From positions 41,397 to 105,396 of the forward strand of contig JAFGXP010000023.1 in assembly GCA_016936535.1 (NCBI GenBank): a DNA stretch of 64,000 nucleotides, in the 5' to 3' direction. The position numbers and the translations under genes are program-made. The notes beneath the pieces were generated by a model. It saw nothing but the letters and a program-made list of their open reading frames with translations, had not been told where the DNA came from and made no database searches. This stretch comes from Thiotrichales bacterium (GTDB taxonomy: Bacteria > Pseudomonadota > Gammaproteobacteria > Thiomicrospirales > Thiomicrospiraceae). Shown piece by piece: positions 26,044 through 36,027 of this stretch (position 1 is its first letter; each line of letters begins with the position of its first letter).

Positions 26044-26619
26044 ATGCAAGATTATGTATTAATTCTGATTAGTACGGTTTTGGTCAATAACTTTGTCTTG
26101 GTCAAGTTCTTGGGCTTGTGTCCGTTTATGGGCGTCTCTAAAAAAACCGATGCGGCACTCGGTATGGGGTTGGCCACCACTTTTGTTCTTACGCTCTCTT
26201 CGGTACTGAGTTACCTGATTTATACCTATCTGCTCCAACCCTTTGGTTTAGAGTTCTTGCAAACCATTGCTTTTATTTTGGCGATTGCCGCGGTCGTCGG
26301 TTTTACCGAAATGGCGATTCATAAAACCTCGCCGGTTTTATACCAAGTGCTGGGCATTTATTTACCGCTCATTACCACCAACTGCGCCGTTTTAGGTGTG
26401 GCATTGTTGAATGTTGGTGAACAAAACACCTTTATTGAATCGGCGTTTTACGGCATGGGCGCAGCCATTGGTTTTACGATGGTGATGGTGATGTTTGCCT
26501 CCATTCGTGAGCGCCTAGAAGTGGCCGATGTTCCTGGCCCATTTAAGGGAGCCCCGATTGCCTTAATTACGGCCGGACTGATGTCAATGGCATTTATGGG
26601 TTTTGGAGGCTTGGTGTAA
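26044..26619 (+). CDS. rsxA: Electron transport complex subunit RsxA
   Basis: 191 aa; [34 protein letters not shown]. Confidence 0.97.
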   Translation: MQDYVLILISTVLVNNFVLVKFLGLCPFMGVSKKTDAALGMGLATTFVLTLSSVLSYLIYTYLLQPFGLEFLQTIAFILAIAAVVGFTEMAIHKTSPVLYQVLGIYLPLITTNCAVLGVALLNVGEQNTFIESAFYGMGAAIGFTMVMVMFASIRERLEVADVPGPFKGAPIALITAGLMSMAFMGFGGLV

Positions 26620-27213
26620 ATGAGTTGGCTGCAAGGATTAGAAGCCATCGGTATTTTTCTGGCCTTAGCCCTTCTGTTTGGCTTAGCGTTGGGCTATGCA
26701 GCAGTACGTTTTAAGGTGGAAGGCAATCCAATGGCGGAGCGTCTCGATCAGGAGCTGCCACAAACTCAGTGCGGCCAATGTGGTTTCCCAGGATGTAAAC
26801 CCTATGCAGAAGCCTTGGCGCGCGGCGAATCCGAAGTGAATCTATGCGTGCCTGGCGGCACCGAAGTCATGATTAAAATTGCAGAAATTACCGGTCGCGA
26901 TCCCAAACAGATGGCTGAAGGTGTGGAAGAGAATCCCCCTATCGAGACCGCTTGGATTAATGAAGACTTGTGCATTGGCTGCGTTTTGTGCATTAAAGCC
27001 TGTCCGGTCGATGCCATTTTGGGCGCCACCAAACTCATGCACACAGTTATTCAAAAAGAGTGCACTGGCTGCGAGCTTTGTGTACCCGTCTGCCCGGTTG
27101 ATTGCATTGAAATGCGACCGGTTGCAACCCATTTAAAAAATTGGCAATGGCCAGAACCAGAAACCCTTGTCCATAATAAACCCCTAGCCAGTTTACTGGT
27201 CAGGGAGGGATAG
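26620..27213 (+). CDS. rsxB: Electron transport complex subunit RsxB
   Basis: 197 aa; [17 protein letters not shown], two 4Fe-4S motifs [16 protein letters not shown] and [16 protein letters not shown]. Confidence 0.97.
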   Translation: MSWLQGLEAIGIFLALALLFGLALGYAAVRFKVEGNPMAERLDQELPQTQCGQCGFPGCKPYAEALARGESEVNLCVPGGTEVMIKIAEITGRDPKQMAEGVEENPPIETAWINEDLCIGCVLCIKACPVDAILGATKLMHTVIQKECTGCELCVPVCPVDCIEMRPVATHLKNWQWPEPETLVHNKPLASLLVREG

Positions 27214-27216
27214 AGC

Positions 27217-29382
27217 ATGGCCTTTCTCTCAACCCTTGCAAAACTGATTAGCCCGCTCTATCCGATGGCCAAGCGTTGGCTGTATCGTTTTCATGGCGGC
27301 ATTTTTCCGCAGTACAACAAATCCCTGAGCACGCGTAATCCGATTGTTCCAGCAATCCTGCCCTCCGAGCTGATTTTGCCGCTCAGTCAAGCTGTTGGCG
27401 AAGTGGCTGAACCGGTGGTACAGGTCGGTGATCGTGTTCGTAAAAATCAGCTGATTGCACGGTCGAAAGAAGATGCTGAACGCAAGTTAGTCGTTGCCAT
27501 TCACGCCCCCACATCTGGAAACATTGTCGCGATTGAGCCGCGCACGCTGGCGCACCCATCTGGGCTAAAAGAGCTCTGTTTGGTGTTGCAGCCGGATGGG
27601 CAAAACGATGCGATTGAGAATGCGTTGCACAGCGATGGCGCTTGGCCGCAAACCCCTCAAGCCTTAAAAAAACTCCTGGCCGAATCCGGCATTATCGGCA
27701 TGGGTGGCGCGGGTTTTCCAACCTATGCAAAATTGCCCAATGTCCCAGGAAAAATTCACACACTCATTATTAATGGTGCGGAATGCGAGCCTTTTATCAG
27801 CTGCGATGATTTGCTCATGCAAACCCAGGCGCAAGAGATTTTACTCGGCGGACAAATTACGGCTAATGCTTTGGGCGCTCAACAATTACTATGTGGGATT
27901 GAAACCAATAAACCGGACGCGATTGCCGCAATACAACAAGCAATTACGCAGCTACAGGCTCTTAATCAAGCGCCAGTGCCAATGCAACTGATGCAAGTGG
28001 CCACCGTCTATCCAATGGGAGGGCAGAAACAGCTCGTCTATGAAATGACCGGCATTGAACTCCAATCAGGCGGTCACGCCAGCGATCAAGGTTTGTTAAT
28101 GATGAACGTGGCTACTTTGCGCGCCATCTATCGAGCGGTTCAGCTGGGCGAACCCCTAACCTCTCGTCTGGTCACCGTCAGTGGCCTCGGTTTAGAGAGC
28201 GGGTTCAATGTCGAGGCTTTGATTGGTACTCCTTTTGACGAGCTGGCCGCTTTAGCTCGCCCTAAATTTCCATTAGATTACCCCCTGATTATGGGCGGGC
28301 CGATGATGGGAGTACAGATGCCAAATAATCATGTTCCGGTGCTCAAGACCACCAATTGCATTTTGGCCAATCCTCCACAGCCACGGGAAATTCAAATGCC
28401 TTGTATTCGTTGTGGAGAGTGCATGGACGCCTGTCCGGTCAATTTACTCCCACAACAAATGTATTGGCATGCACAAGGCCATGAATTTGATAAGGTTGAA
28501 AAACTGAACATTAAGGACTGTATTGAATGTGGCTGCTGCAGCTATGTTTGTCCTAGCCACATTCCGTTGGTTCAGTACTATCGGCATGCTAAGGCCGAAA
28601 TCAAGCAACGCCATGCCGAAAAGGCCGCTGCCGAACTTGCCAAACAACGTCATGCGTTTCGATTGGCCCGCCTAGAGCGTGAAAAAGCTGAACGCGAAGC
28701 GCGCTTAAAAGCCAAAAAAGCGGCTGTCAAAACCATGCCGGCCGCCGCAACAAACGAAGCCGCGACTCTGGTTACAGAAAACGCTACGACACTCAGTGCT
28801 CGCGAAAAAGCCATCTTAGCGGCCCAAGCCGCTGCCGCGCGCAAAGAGGGCCAAACCGACAATGACAAAAAAACCAAAGGTCAAAGTCTGGGAACCAACA
28901 AAGACAAGACAGCAGCAGCCGAAGCCGCGAAAAAACGCGCCTTAGAAGCGGCTCAAAAAGCCCGCGCAACCACAGCGACCCCAAAAACCGCTGACACACC
29001 CTCCCCAGTCACGCCCCAAAATGCACGAGATAAGGCAATTGCTGCTGCCAAGGCAGCGGCAGCCAAAAAAGCCGTCGCGCTACCTCCCTTGGCAACTGAC
29101 CAAATCACCGATTTGAGTGCAAATGAGGGATTCACTTCTACAGCGCTGCAAAAAGAAGAGGCACGACGTGCCGCCGTAGAGGCCGCGCGGGCGAATGCCA
29201 AGGCTCGTAAAGCCCTGAAGGACTCTGGCACCGAAAACATAACAGCAGCAACCGCTGAACCCTCTACTCCAATGATGGATGCTCGCCAAAAAGCCATCGC
29301 AGCGGCAAAGGCCGCGGCGGCCAAACGTGCCCAAACACCTCCTCAATCCGATGCCATTGCCAAGAAGGATCGATCTGAATGA
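27217..29382 (+). CDS. rsxC: Electron transport complex subunit RsxC, with Ala/Lys-rich C-terminal repeat tail
   Basis: 721 aa; GIIGMGGAGFPTYAKL, two CxxCxxC clusters, C-terminal tail with recurring ARxKAIAAAKAAAAKK. Confidence 0.96.
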   Translation: MAFLSTLAKLISPLYPMAKRWLYRFHGGIFPQYNKSLSTRNPIVPAILPSELILPLSQAVGEVAEPVVQVGDRVRKNQLIARSKEDAERKLVVAIHAPTSGNIVAIEPRTLAHPSGLKELCLVLQPDGQNDAIENALHSDGAWPQTPQALKKLLAESGIIGMGGAGFPTYAKLPNVPGKIHTLIINGAECEPFISCDDLLMQTQAQEILLGGQITANALGAQQLLCGIETNKPDAIAAIQQAITQLQALNQAPVPMQLMQVATVYPMGGQKQLVYEMTGIELQSGGHASDQGLLMMNVATLRAIYRAVQLGEPLTSRLVTVSGLGLESGFNVEALIGTPFDELAALARPKFPLDYPLIMGGPMMGVQMPNNHVPVLKTTNCILANPPQPREIQMPCIRCGECMDACPVNLLPQQMYWHAQGHEFDKVEKLNIKDCIECGCCSYVCPSHIPLVQYYRHAKAEIKQRHAEKAAAELAKQRHAFRLARLEREKAEREARLKAKKAAVKTMPAAATNEAATLVTENATTLSAREKAILAAQAAAARKEGQTDNDKKTKGQSLGTNKDKTAAAEAAKKRALEAAQKARATTATPKTADTPSPVTPQNARDKAIAAAKAAAAKKAVALPPLATDQITDLSANEGFTSTALQKEEARRAAVEAARANAKARKALKDSGTENITAATAEPSTPMMDARQKAIAAAKAAAAKRAQTPPQSDAIAKKDRSE

Positions 29383-30416
29383 TTTCGTCTTCGCCCTTTA
29401 CTCATAATGACCAAACCGTTCGCAAGGTGATGCTTCAGGTGCAATTTGCAGCCTTTCCCGCGCTCTTTGTTCATATTTATTTGTTTGGTTTTGGCATTGT
29501 GGTGCAATGGCTGTTGGCGGTGGTGACCTATTTGGTGGTCGAAACCGTTATGCTCAAATTACGCGGTCGCCCTGTTCAACCATTTTTAACCGATATGAGC
29601 GCAATGATTACCATAACCGGCTTGGTATTTTGCATTCCTCCGACAGCGCCCTGGTGGGTGGTGGTCAGTGGCTCAGCATTTGCATTGATTTTTGGCAAAC
29701 ATTTGTATGGCGGCTTGGGCTATAACCCATTCAATCCGGCGATGCTTGGCTATGCGTTTTTAATTATTTCCTTTCCCGTTCCGATGACGCAATGGATTAT
29801 GCCGGCTGAAATCAGTGGGCATTTTCTCAGCTTCGGCGATGCCTTCCAGATCATTTTTACCGGCAATCTAAGCAGTACCAGTTTTGATATGCTCACCGGT
29901 GCTACCCCGCTGAATGAGATGCGAATTGGCTTGGCGCAAGGCATTTCAGTGGCAGAGACCTTAGCGCCGATTGCAGGACACACCAGCCAAACCCATTTTT
30001 GGCTTGGACTCAACAGCTGGGCTTGGATCAATATTGCGTTTCTGTTGGGCGGAGTTTATCTCTTGTATAAACGCACTATTCGTTGGCAATTTCCTGTTGG
30101 CTTTCTGGGTTCGCTTTTCTTAATTGCATGGATTTTTCACAGTTACAATCCAGAAATGTACCCGCCAGCCAGTTTTGTGTTACTCAGCGGCGGTACCATG
30201 TTGGCGGCATTTTTTATCATTACGGATCCGGTGTCGGCCAGTACCACTCCGCTTGGACGTTTTATTTATGCGTGTGGCATCGGTATTTTGGTGTATGTGA
30301 TTCGAACATGGGGCAGTTTTCCAGATGGCTTAGCCTTTGCCATTCTTTTGATGAACATCGCGGTCCCCTTAATTGATCAATACACTCAACCCAGAGTGTT
30401 TGGGCATTCACGTTAA
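29379..30416 (+). CDS. rsxD: Electron transport complex subunit RsxD
   Basis: 345 aa; DMSAMITITGLVFCIPPTAPWW, SSTSFDMLTGATPLNEMR flavinylation motif SGAT-like, NPFNPAMLGYA. Confidence 0.95.
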   Translation: MISSSPFTHNDQTVRKVMLQVQFAAFPALFVHIYLFGFGIVVQWLLAVVTYLVVETVMLKLRGRPVQPFLTDMSAMITITGLVFCIPPTAPWWVVVSGSAFALIFGKHLYGGLGYNPFNPAMLGYAFLIISFPVPMTQWIMPAEISGHFLSFGDAFQIIFTGNLSSTSFDMLTGATPLNEMRIGLAQGISVAETLAPIAGHTSQTHFWLGLNSWAWINIAFLLGGVYLLYKRTIRWQFPVGFLGSLFLIAWIFHSYNPEMYPPASFVLLSGGTMLAAFFIITDPVSASTTPLGRFIYACGIGILVYVIRTWGSFPDGLAFAILLMNIAVPLIDQYTQPRVFGHSR

Positions 30417-30437
30417 GCTTTTGAGGAGCAGACCAAC

Positions 30438-31085
30438 ATGGCGCAACCCCCTAAATTAAACGTGCATTTATGGCATGCCATGCGTCAATCGGCTGGCAAA
30501 CTGAGCCTATTTGTTTTAATTTGCATTGTCTTGCTGCTGCTGGTACGTCACCTAACGGATGCACGCATTCAAATGGCCGAGCAGCAAACCTTGCTTGACC
30601 GTTTTAATGAAGTCTTACCTGCTCAACTTTATGACAATAACCCTTTGCAAGACACTCGCCTGCTCAAAGAGCCTGAGTTATTACGCAAACTGGGCGCCCA
30701 GCAGCCGGTTACGTTTTATCGAGTACGGCAAGGTTTAAAACCAATTGGCACCCTTTTTCAAGTCGTTGCCCCTAATGGTTACAGCGGTAAAATTCATTTG
30801 TTAATTGCGGTATTTGCTGATGGTCAAATTGCCGGAGTACGCGTCCTTAAACACGCAGAAACCCCAGGCCTAGGCGACAAAATTGAACGAGCCAAAGATG
30901 ATTGGATTCTGAGCTTTGATGGCCGAATTTTAACCGATGGCAACGCGAATGACTGGGCCGTTAAAAAAGATGGCGGCGATTTTGACCAGTTTACCGGCGC
31001 AACGATTACACCTCGGGCAGTGGTTGGCGCCATCAAACGAGCGCTTGAAGTAGTGAACCAGCAGGGAAGCAAACTTTATGACTGA
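30438..31085 (+). CDS. rsxG: Electron transport complex subunit RsxG
   Basis: 215 aa; [12 protein letters not shown]...[14 protein letters not shown] (FMN attachment S/T-GAT motif). Confidence 0.95.
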   Translation: MAQPPKLNVHLWHAMRQSAGKLSLFVLICIVLLLLVRHLTDARIQMAEQQTLLDRFNEVLPAQLYDNNPLQDTRLLKEPELLRKLGAQQPVTFYRVRQGLKPIGTLFQVVAPNGYSGKIHLLIAVFADGQIAGVRVLKHAETPGLGDKIERAKDDWILSFDGRILTDGNANDWAVKKDGGDFDQFTGATITPRAVVGAIKRALEVVNQQGSKLYD

Positions 31086-31824
31086 ATCAGGCCAAGAGAC
31101 AATAGCGCCTCCTATCCACAACGATTTTTGGGCAAAAAAAAGAGCAGAGTATCAGACGATTGCGCAAAACGGTTTGTGGCGCAACAACCAAGCCCTGGTT
31201 GCACTTCTGGGTTTGTGTCCGCTATTAGCTGTGTCAAATAACGCGATTAATGGTTTAGGTTTGGGCTTGGCTACCCTTGCTGTCTTAATGATTTCCAATG
31301 GCTTAGTGTCGTTAATTCGCCAACAAGTCAGTTCAGAAATTCGTATTCCCGTTTTTATTGCCATTATTGCCACAGCCGTCACCCTAATTGATTTATTGAT
31401 GAATGCCTATTTTCATAGCCTCCATGCCATTCTCGGCATTTTTATTCCTTTAATTGTCACCAACTGCGCCATTCTTGGTCGTGCTGAAGCCTATGCATCC
31501 AAAAACAGCCCAGATAAAGCGCTTTTGGACGGTTTTTTTATGGGGCTGGGCTTTTTATTGGTACTGGTTTTATTGGGCGCTCTGCGCGAACTGATTGGTC
31601 AGGGTACGCTTTTGGACCAGGCACATTTGATGTTTGGGGAGGCTGCACGTGAATGGAAAATCGTGCTCAGTGCCGATTATCAGGGCGTGCTCTTAGCAAT
31701 CTTGCCGCCTGGTGCTTTTATTGGTTTGGGACTGCTGATTGCGCTAAAAAATACCATCGAGGCAAAAAAAATCGCAAAACGTCAACAGGATCTCGGCATC
31801 GCCATTGCGGTGGTGCAAAAATGA
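31078..31824 (+). CDS. rsxE: Electron transport complex subunit RsxE
   Basis: 248 aa; [52 protein letters not shown]. Confidence 0.96.
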   Translation: MTESGQETIAPPIHNDFWAKKRAEYQTIAQNGLWRNNQALVALLGLCPLLAVSNNAINGLGLGLATLAVLMISNGLVSLIRQQVSSEIRIPVFIAIIATAVTLIDLLMNAYFHSLHAILGIFIPLIVTNCAILGRAEAYASKNSPDKALLDGFFMGLGFLLVLVLLGALRELIGQGTLLDQAHLMFGEAAREWKIVLSADYQGVLLAILPPGAFIGLGLLIALKNTIEAKKIAKRQQDLGIAIAVVQK

Positions 31825-32453
31825 ACAAAGCCAAACGCCTTGAAATTTTTCAGCGCTTAAGCGCGGCTATCCCCGAACCGGAAACGGAGCTGGAATACGC
31901 CAGCACCTTTGAGCTGTTAATTGCGGTCATTCTCTCGGCGCAGGCCACCGATAAGGGAGTGAACCTCGCCACTCGCAAGCTGTTTCCGGTGGCTAATACA
32001 CCCGAAGCCCTTTACGCCTTGGGCGTAGACGGTTTAAAGACTTACATCAAAACCATCGGCTTGTTTAACAGTAAAGCGGAAAACATTATCAAAACCTGCA
32101 AAATGTTAATCGACTTACACAATTCACAGGTGCCCGATAATCGTCCTGCCCTGGAAGCCTTGCCCGGTGTGGGTCGTAAAACCGCAAATGTGGTGCTTAA
32201 TACGGCTTTTGGTCAAGCGACCATGGCGGTGGACACCCATATTTTTCGAGTTGCAAACCGAACCGGCTTAGCGCCTGGAAAAACGGTTTTAGCCGTTGAA
32301 AAAGCACTTCTAAAAAATGTGCCAAAAGATTATTTAATCCCCGCGCACCATCTTTTGATTCTGCACGGCCGCTATACCTGCACCGCGCGCAAACCGCGCT
32401 GTGGCGCTTGCTGTATTTATGATTTATGCGAGTACAAAACAAAAACCGAATAA
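31821..32453 (+). CDS. nth: Endonuclease III
   Basis: [26 protein letters not shown]..., [35 protein letters not shown]-terminal 4Fe-4S CxxxxxxCxxCxxxxxC; start overlaps rsxE stop (ATGA). Confidence 0.97.
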   Translation: MNKAKRLEIFQRLSAAIPEPETELEYASTFELLIAVILSAQATDKGVNLATRKLFPVANTPEALYALGVDGLKTYIKTIGLFNSKAENIIKTCKMLIDLHNSQVPDNRPALEALPGVGRKTANVVLNTAFGQATMAVDTHIFRVANRTGLAPGKTVLAVEKALLKNVPKDYLIPAHHLLILHGRYTCTARKPRCGACCIYDLCEYKTKTE

Positions 32454-32536
32454 TTTTTAACCCCAAAGTACATCAAAATTCTGCTTATTTTGGCAGTTCA
32501 ACTTGATGCACTTCGTTTCCTTCGCGGGTCAAATAG

Positions 32537-32971
32537 ATGCTATACACTTCAGAACGAGATAAACTCAGACAATTTTACGTCGATTGCTGGAAAAAAGCCC
32601 GACTGGGTCTGCCGCTGGAACCCATGGAACAAATGGTCGCGCGGGTCATTGAAATGCATCCCGAATACCATCGTCTACTGGAAAATGCCCAGCATCTCGG
32701 CAACGAGTACAAGCCAGAAGATGGTCAAACCAATCCTTTTTTGCATATGAGCATGCATCTCGGCTTGCAAGAACAAGTGGTGCTTGATCGCCCTGCTGGC
32801 ATTCAGGCGCTCTACCAGCAGTTGGGCGAAAAAATTGGCGATGTGATGCGCACTGAACACGCGATGATGGAGTGTTTAGGAGAAATGATGTGGCAAGCGC
32901 AACGCACCCAAACAGAGCCGGATGAAAGCGCCTATTTAGGTTGTCTGCGCGATCTGCTTCGTCAGTATTAA
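32537..32971 (+). CDS. DUF1841 family protein
   Basis: 144 aa; RDKLRQFYVDCWKKARLGLPLEPMEQMVARVIEMHPEYHRLLEN...NPFLHMSMHLGLQEQV. Confidence 0.85.
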   Translation: MLYTSERDKLRQFYVDCWKKARLGLPLEPMEQMVARVIEMHPEYHRLLENAQHLGNEYKPEDGQTNPFLHMSMHLGLQEQVVLDRPAGIQALYQQLGEKIGDVMRTEHAMMECLGEMMWQAQRTQTEPDESAYLGCLRDLLRQY

Positions 32972-32996
32972 TGCCTTTTGAACACTGAGCCGCCCT

Positions 32997-33030
32997 TGGA
33001 TTTTCGTCAAAAATGGATTTTCGTCAAAAA
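32997..33030. repeat. Perfect 17-bp tandem duplication spanning the RNase HI gene start
   Basis: tggattttcgtcaaaaa x2 (32997-33013, 33014-33030); the A of the ATG at 33013 is the last base of unit 1. Confidence 0.97.
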
Positions 33031-33552
33031 ACCGCCTACAGCCTCAACCAAAAACCGGGTGAAAGGGTTCTGCAGCCGCTGCATCTCTTTACCGATGGCG
33101 CCTATTTTGCTCAACACCATCTTGGAGGTTGGGGCGTTGCAATTTATGATCAAAACCAGCAGCTCATTCATCAACTTAATGGGGTCGAAGCTGCGGACTC
33201 TAGCTTACAAATGGAACTGAAGGCAGTCATTCAAGCCTTGGAATGGTGCCAAAATCGGCCCAAAAACACCCAGATTGCGCTCTACACCGATGCCAAAATC
33301 GTACTGGAAGGACTCTTTGAAAAAGTGCCAATTTGGCACAAAAATCACTGGCATGGCGCGAACGGAAACTCAGTTGTGTTTGCTGAACTTTGGCAAAAAC
33401 TGTTCGACCTTGCCAATCAACCCAATATTACTTTTTACTGGATTAAAGGTCACCGCCGACATCCACAAAACCAGTTGGCCGATCAATTGGCAAGACAAAC
33501 CATTTTGAATTTGAAATCACCTCAAAGGTGCTTTTCAATCAGCGCGCCTTAA
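33013..33552 (+). CDS. Ribonuclease HI family protein
   Basis: 179 aa; LFTDGAYF (D), MELKAVIQALEW (E), YTDAKIVLEGL (D), WIKGHRRHPQNQLADQLAR (H, D): the full RNase HI catalytic set; 33013 is the first in-frame ATG. Confidence 0.87.
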   Translation: MDFRQKTAYSLNQKPGERVLQPLHLFTDGAYFAQHHLGGWGVAIYDQNQQLIHQLNGVEAADSSLQMELKAVIQALEWCQNRPKNTQIALYTDAKIVLEGLFEKVPIWHKNHWHGANGNSVVFAELWQKLFDLANQPNITFYWIKGHRRHPQNQLADQLARQTILNLKSPQRCFSISAP

Positions 33553-33568
33553 GAACGATTAGGGAAAC

Positions 33569-34186
33569 TCACTGACTGATTCGGTAATTAACCGCAACTG
33601 AATTTGCCTCATCAAACACTTGGTAACTCAAACCGATACGGTGATTTTGTGCAGGCCAATAGCCAAAACCGACACCATATAATGTCTCGTTTTGATCGCC
33701 TTGGTCATACTCAAGATAGCCAATATTGACACTGGCATCCATATTCGCCGTGAGCCAATAGTTCGCTTCTGCATCTAGACGCCAGCTCTTGTCTTTCAAC
33801 TCCTGACAATTGTTTTGCAGACACAATTCTGCCCCCGTTTTAACGTAACTAACCGACGTAACCAGATCCAAATCGGCTTGAACCGGAAACGCAAAACCGA
33901 CACCGGCTCGAATTTGATCTACTTGAACATCCACGCCGGACGCATCGATATTGTCTTTACGGTTTTGCATCAGGTCGGCAAAAAGAAACAGACCCTTTTC
34001 AATTTCCAACGAAGCTTTGACGCCCATATCGATCAAATCGTCGTCAAAACCGGAAACATCGCTTTTTCCAAATACTAAACCAAAACTGCTATAGCTAAAA
34101 TTGGGTTCGTTTGCCATTACGAATGGCGAACTCAAAACCCCAAAAAGCAGACAGTAAGACAGCAAACGTTGCATCATAAACTCCAT
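33569..34186 (-). CDS. Outer-membrane beta-barrel-like protein of unknown function
   Basis: Signal peptide (MMQRLLSYCLLFGVLSSPFVMANE), alternating hydrophobic/aromatic strands, C-terminal GLSYQVF...AVNYRISQ. Confidence 0.65.
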   Translation of the reverse strand: MEFMMQRLLSYCLLFGVLSSPFVMANEPNFSYSSFGLVFGKSDVSGFDDDLIDMGVKASLEIEKGLFLFADLMQNRKDNIDASGVDVQVDQIRAGVGFAFPVQADLDLVTSVSYVKTGAELCLQNNCQELKDKSWRLDAEANYWLTANMDASVNIGYLEYDQGDQNETLYGVGFGYWPAQNHRIGLSYQVFDEANSVAVNYRISQ

Positions 34187-34347
34187 TTTTTAGACGTATT
34201 CAATAATTAAAAGCATATTTTTCAGCGTAATATCTCAAAACAAAATTTACTCAACAAGCGTAAAAATTATCAACTCCATCTGGCTCGCTTGACGGCCAGC
34301 CGGTTCTTATGCAAGATTAAGCACAAATTTATCTGGCAGAAAAGACG

Positions 34348-34620
34348 ATGAAAAAACCCATTTTTGCAGTGTTCTTTTCACTGTTCTTTGCCTTTTTTCC
34401 GGTTTTTATTGCGATGATGGCTTCCTTTATCGCTCAAATCTATGGCTGTGATCTGCATGAAGGCGGTGTTTCGATTTGCCGGATTGCCGGCCACGACTGG
34501 GGGCCAATGCTTTATCAAGCTTTGGTAGCGGGCTGGCTGGCCTTGATGACTTTGCCAATTGGCATTCTGGCAGCGCTCATTAGCGGAATCTGGTTTATTA
34601 GCCTAAGAAGACGAAAATAA
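34348..34620 (+). CDS. Small membrane protein of unknown function
   Basis: 90 aa, two strongly hydrophobic segments, basic termini. Confidence 0.6.
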   Translation: MKKPIFAVFFSLFFAFFPVFIAMMASFIAQIYGCDLHEGGVSICRIAGHDWGPMLYQALVAGWLALMTLPIGILAALISGIWFISLRRRK

Positions 34621-34670
34621 ATGCGAATGTGCTGGACGGATTCGAGCCGATTCACACGAAAGGAAAAACT

Positions 34671-35000
34671 ATGGGATACCTGTATTTGGCTCTTGCCATT
34701 TTTACGGAAGTGACGGCTACCAGTGCGTTAAAAGCGTCCGCCGAATTTACAAAACTCGGACCAAGCATTCTGGTTGTAGTGGGATATGCGGCTTCTTTTT
34801 ATTTTCTCTCGCTGGTGCTTAAAACCGTGCCTTTGGGCATTACCTATGCGATTTGGGCTGGGATGGGGATTGTTTTAATTGCCGTGGTTGATGCCGTTCT
34901 GTACAAGCAAATTCCGGACTTGGCGGCCGTGATTGGCATGAGCTTGATTGTGGCGGGGGTGTTGGTTATCCATCTCTTTTCAAAAACCATTGGCCACTAA
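34671..35000 (+). CDS. SMR family (EmrE/QacE-like) small multidrug efflux transporter
   Basis: MGYLYLALAIFTEVTATSALKASAEFTKLGPS, FYFLSLVLKTVPLGITYAIWAGMGIVLIA. Confidence 0.93.
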   Translation: MGYLYLALAIFTEVTATSALKASAEFTKLGPSILVVVGYAASFYFLSLVLKTVPLGITYAIWAGMGIVLIAVVDAVLYKQIPDLAAVIGMSLIVAGVLVIHLFSKTIGH

Positions 35001-35078
35001 TCGGCTAACGATTTTTGGTTGCGCGAATGGGTGCGGCTCTTTAGAATGCCAAAACACTTTCAAAAAAACGGAAACGTT

Positions 35079-35351
35079 ATGGATAACACCCTTTATAAAC
35101 AGCATTTACAAACCCTTTTGCAAGATTTGTATCAGCGTAAGAAAAACGAAACCGCAACGATAGAACATTTAAAAATCGAAGGATTTATGCAAGCAGGTCA
35201 ACTGGGGGGCATCGTCTCCAAAAGCGAGCTGGAAGCCGAAATAGATCACGCCTATCAGACCGTATTTGGCGTGAATTTTTCCGAACGAAACCCATCGGAA
35301 AAGTCATGGTTAAATATTCCTGCTTACATTCGTGAACGCACACAAAATTAA
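35079..35351 (+). CDS. Hypothetical protein
   Basis: ORF 35019..35351; start placed at 35079 (MDNTLYKQHLQTLLQ...); no recognised family. Confidence 0.45.
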   Translation: MDNTLYKQHLQTLLQDLYQRKKNETATIEHLKIEGFMQAGQLGGIVSKSELEAEIDHAYQTVFGVNFSERNPSEKSWLNIPAYIRERTQN

Positions 35352-35435
35352 AGACGTAAGAGAGAATCAAGCGGATATGGTAATGAGGTACTCAAGGGCT
35401 AATTAACAACCTTGAGCACCTATTTTCGAGGGGCT

Positions 35436-35666
35436 TTATAAACCACGTAACAATTTGCGACATGGCGATGTGGCTTGCACGGCCGCTTTTTCGTATGCAA
35501 TCTCGTAGGCCAATAAGGCGAACGCATCGGGGAAGCTCTTTCCACTTTCAATGTGGGTGAAGTAGGCTTTTACCACCTGCTCTCGGTTTTGGCTATCTTG
35601 GCTTTCAGCCGCCATCGCGGGAACACTAACCCCTATCATTAATGCTGCAATCAGTATTTGTTTCAT
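35436..35666 (-). CDS. Small secreted/periplasmic protein of unknown function
   Basis: MKQILIAALMIGVSVPAMAAESQ signal peptide, ~53-aa mature part. Confidence 0.55.
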   Translation of the reverse strand: MKQILIAALMIGVSVPAMAAESQDSQNREQVVKAYFTHIESGKSFPDAFALLAYEIAYEKAAVQATSPCRKLLRGL

Positions 35667-35795
35667 GACCAAACTCCTTTTAGAACCGGTATAGACATAA
35701 AAAACCTATACAAAACTTACCTAAAATGGTTTTTCACATCACTTTTTTAACAAAAATTACCTAAATTATGAGTCAAAACTGAGGTTTTCAGAGCT

Positions 35796-35825
35796 TTGAC
35801 ACGCATATATTTATACAAATAATTA
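35796..35825 (+). promoter_or_regulatory. Putative sigma70 promoter upstream of the P-type ATPase
   Basis: TTGACA at 35796-35801, 17 bp, then ATAATT-like -10 in a very AT-rich region; ~200 nt to the next CDS. Confidence 0.4.
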
Positions 35826-36027
35826 TACAAAATGAAAAATTCAATTTTTCAATCACGTTTTTAAAAAAAATAATATCGTCAAGCACTTATCTATCTCGTG
35901 ATCCGAGCATCCTCTTGATTATTAATCTACCTTAAGGGTTCTCCCAAATCTCAACAACCTGTCAATCAAATACCTTAGGATAGTGTTTTGTTACGCTTAC
36001 TTAGCTGAGCTTTAAGGACTATTTACC

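Noticed and set aside
28953-29324. Ala-rich 123-aa minus-strand ORF opposite rsxC
   Set aside because: Antisense shadow of the Ala/Lys repeat tail of RsxC
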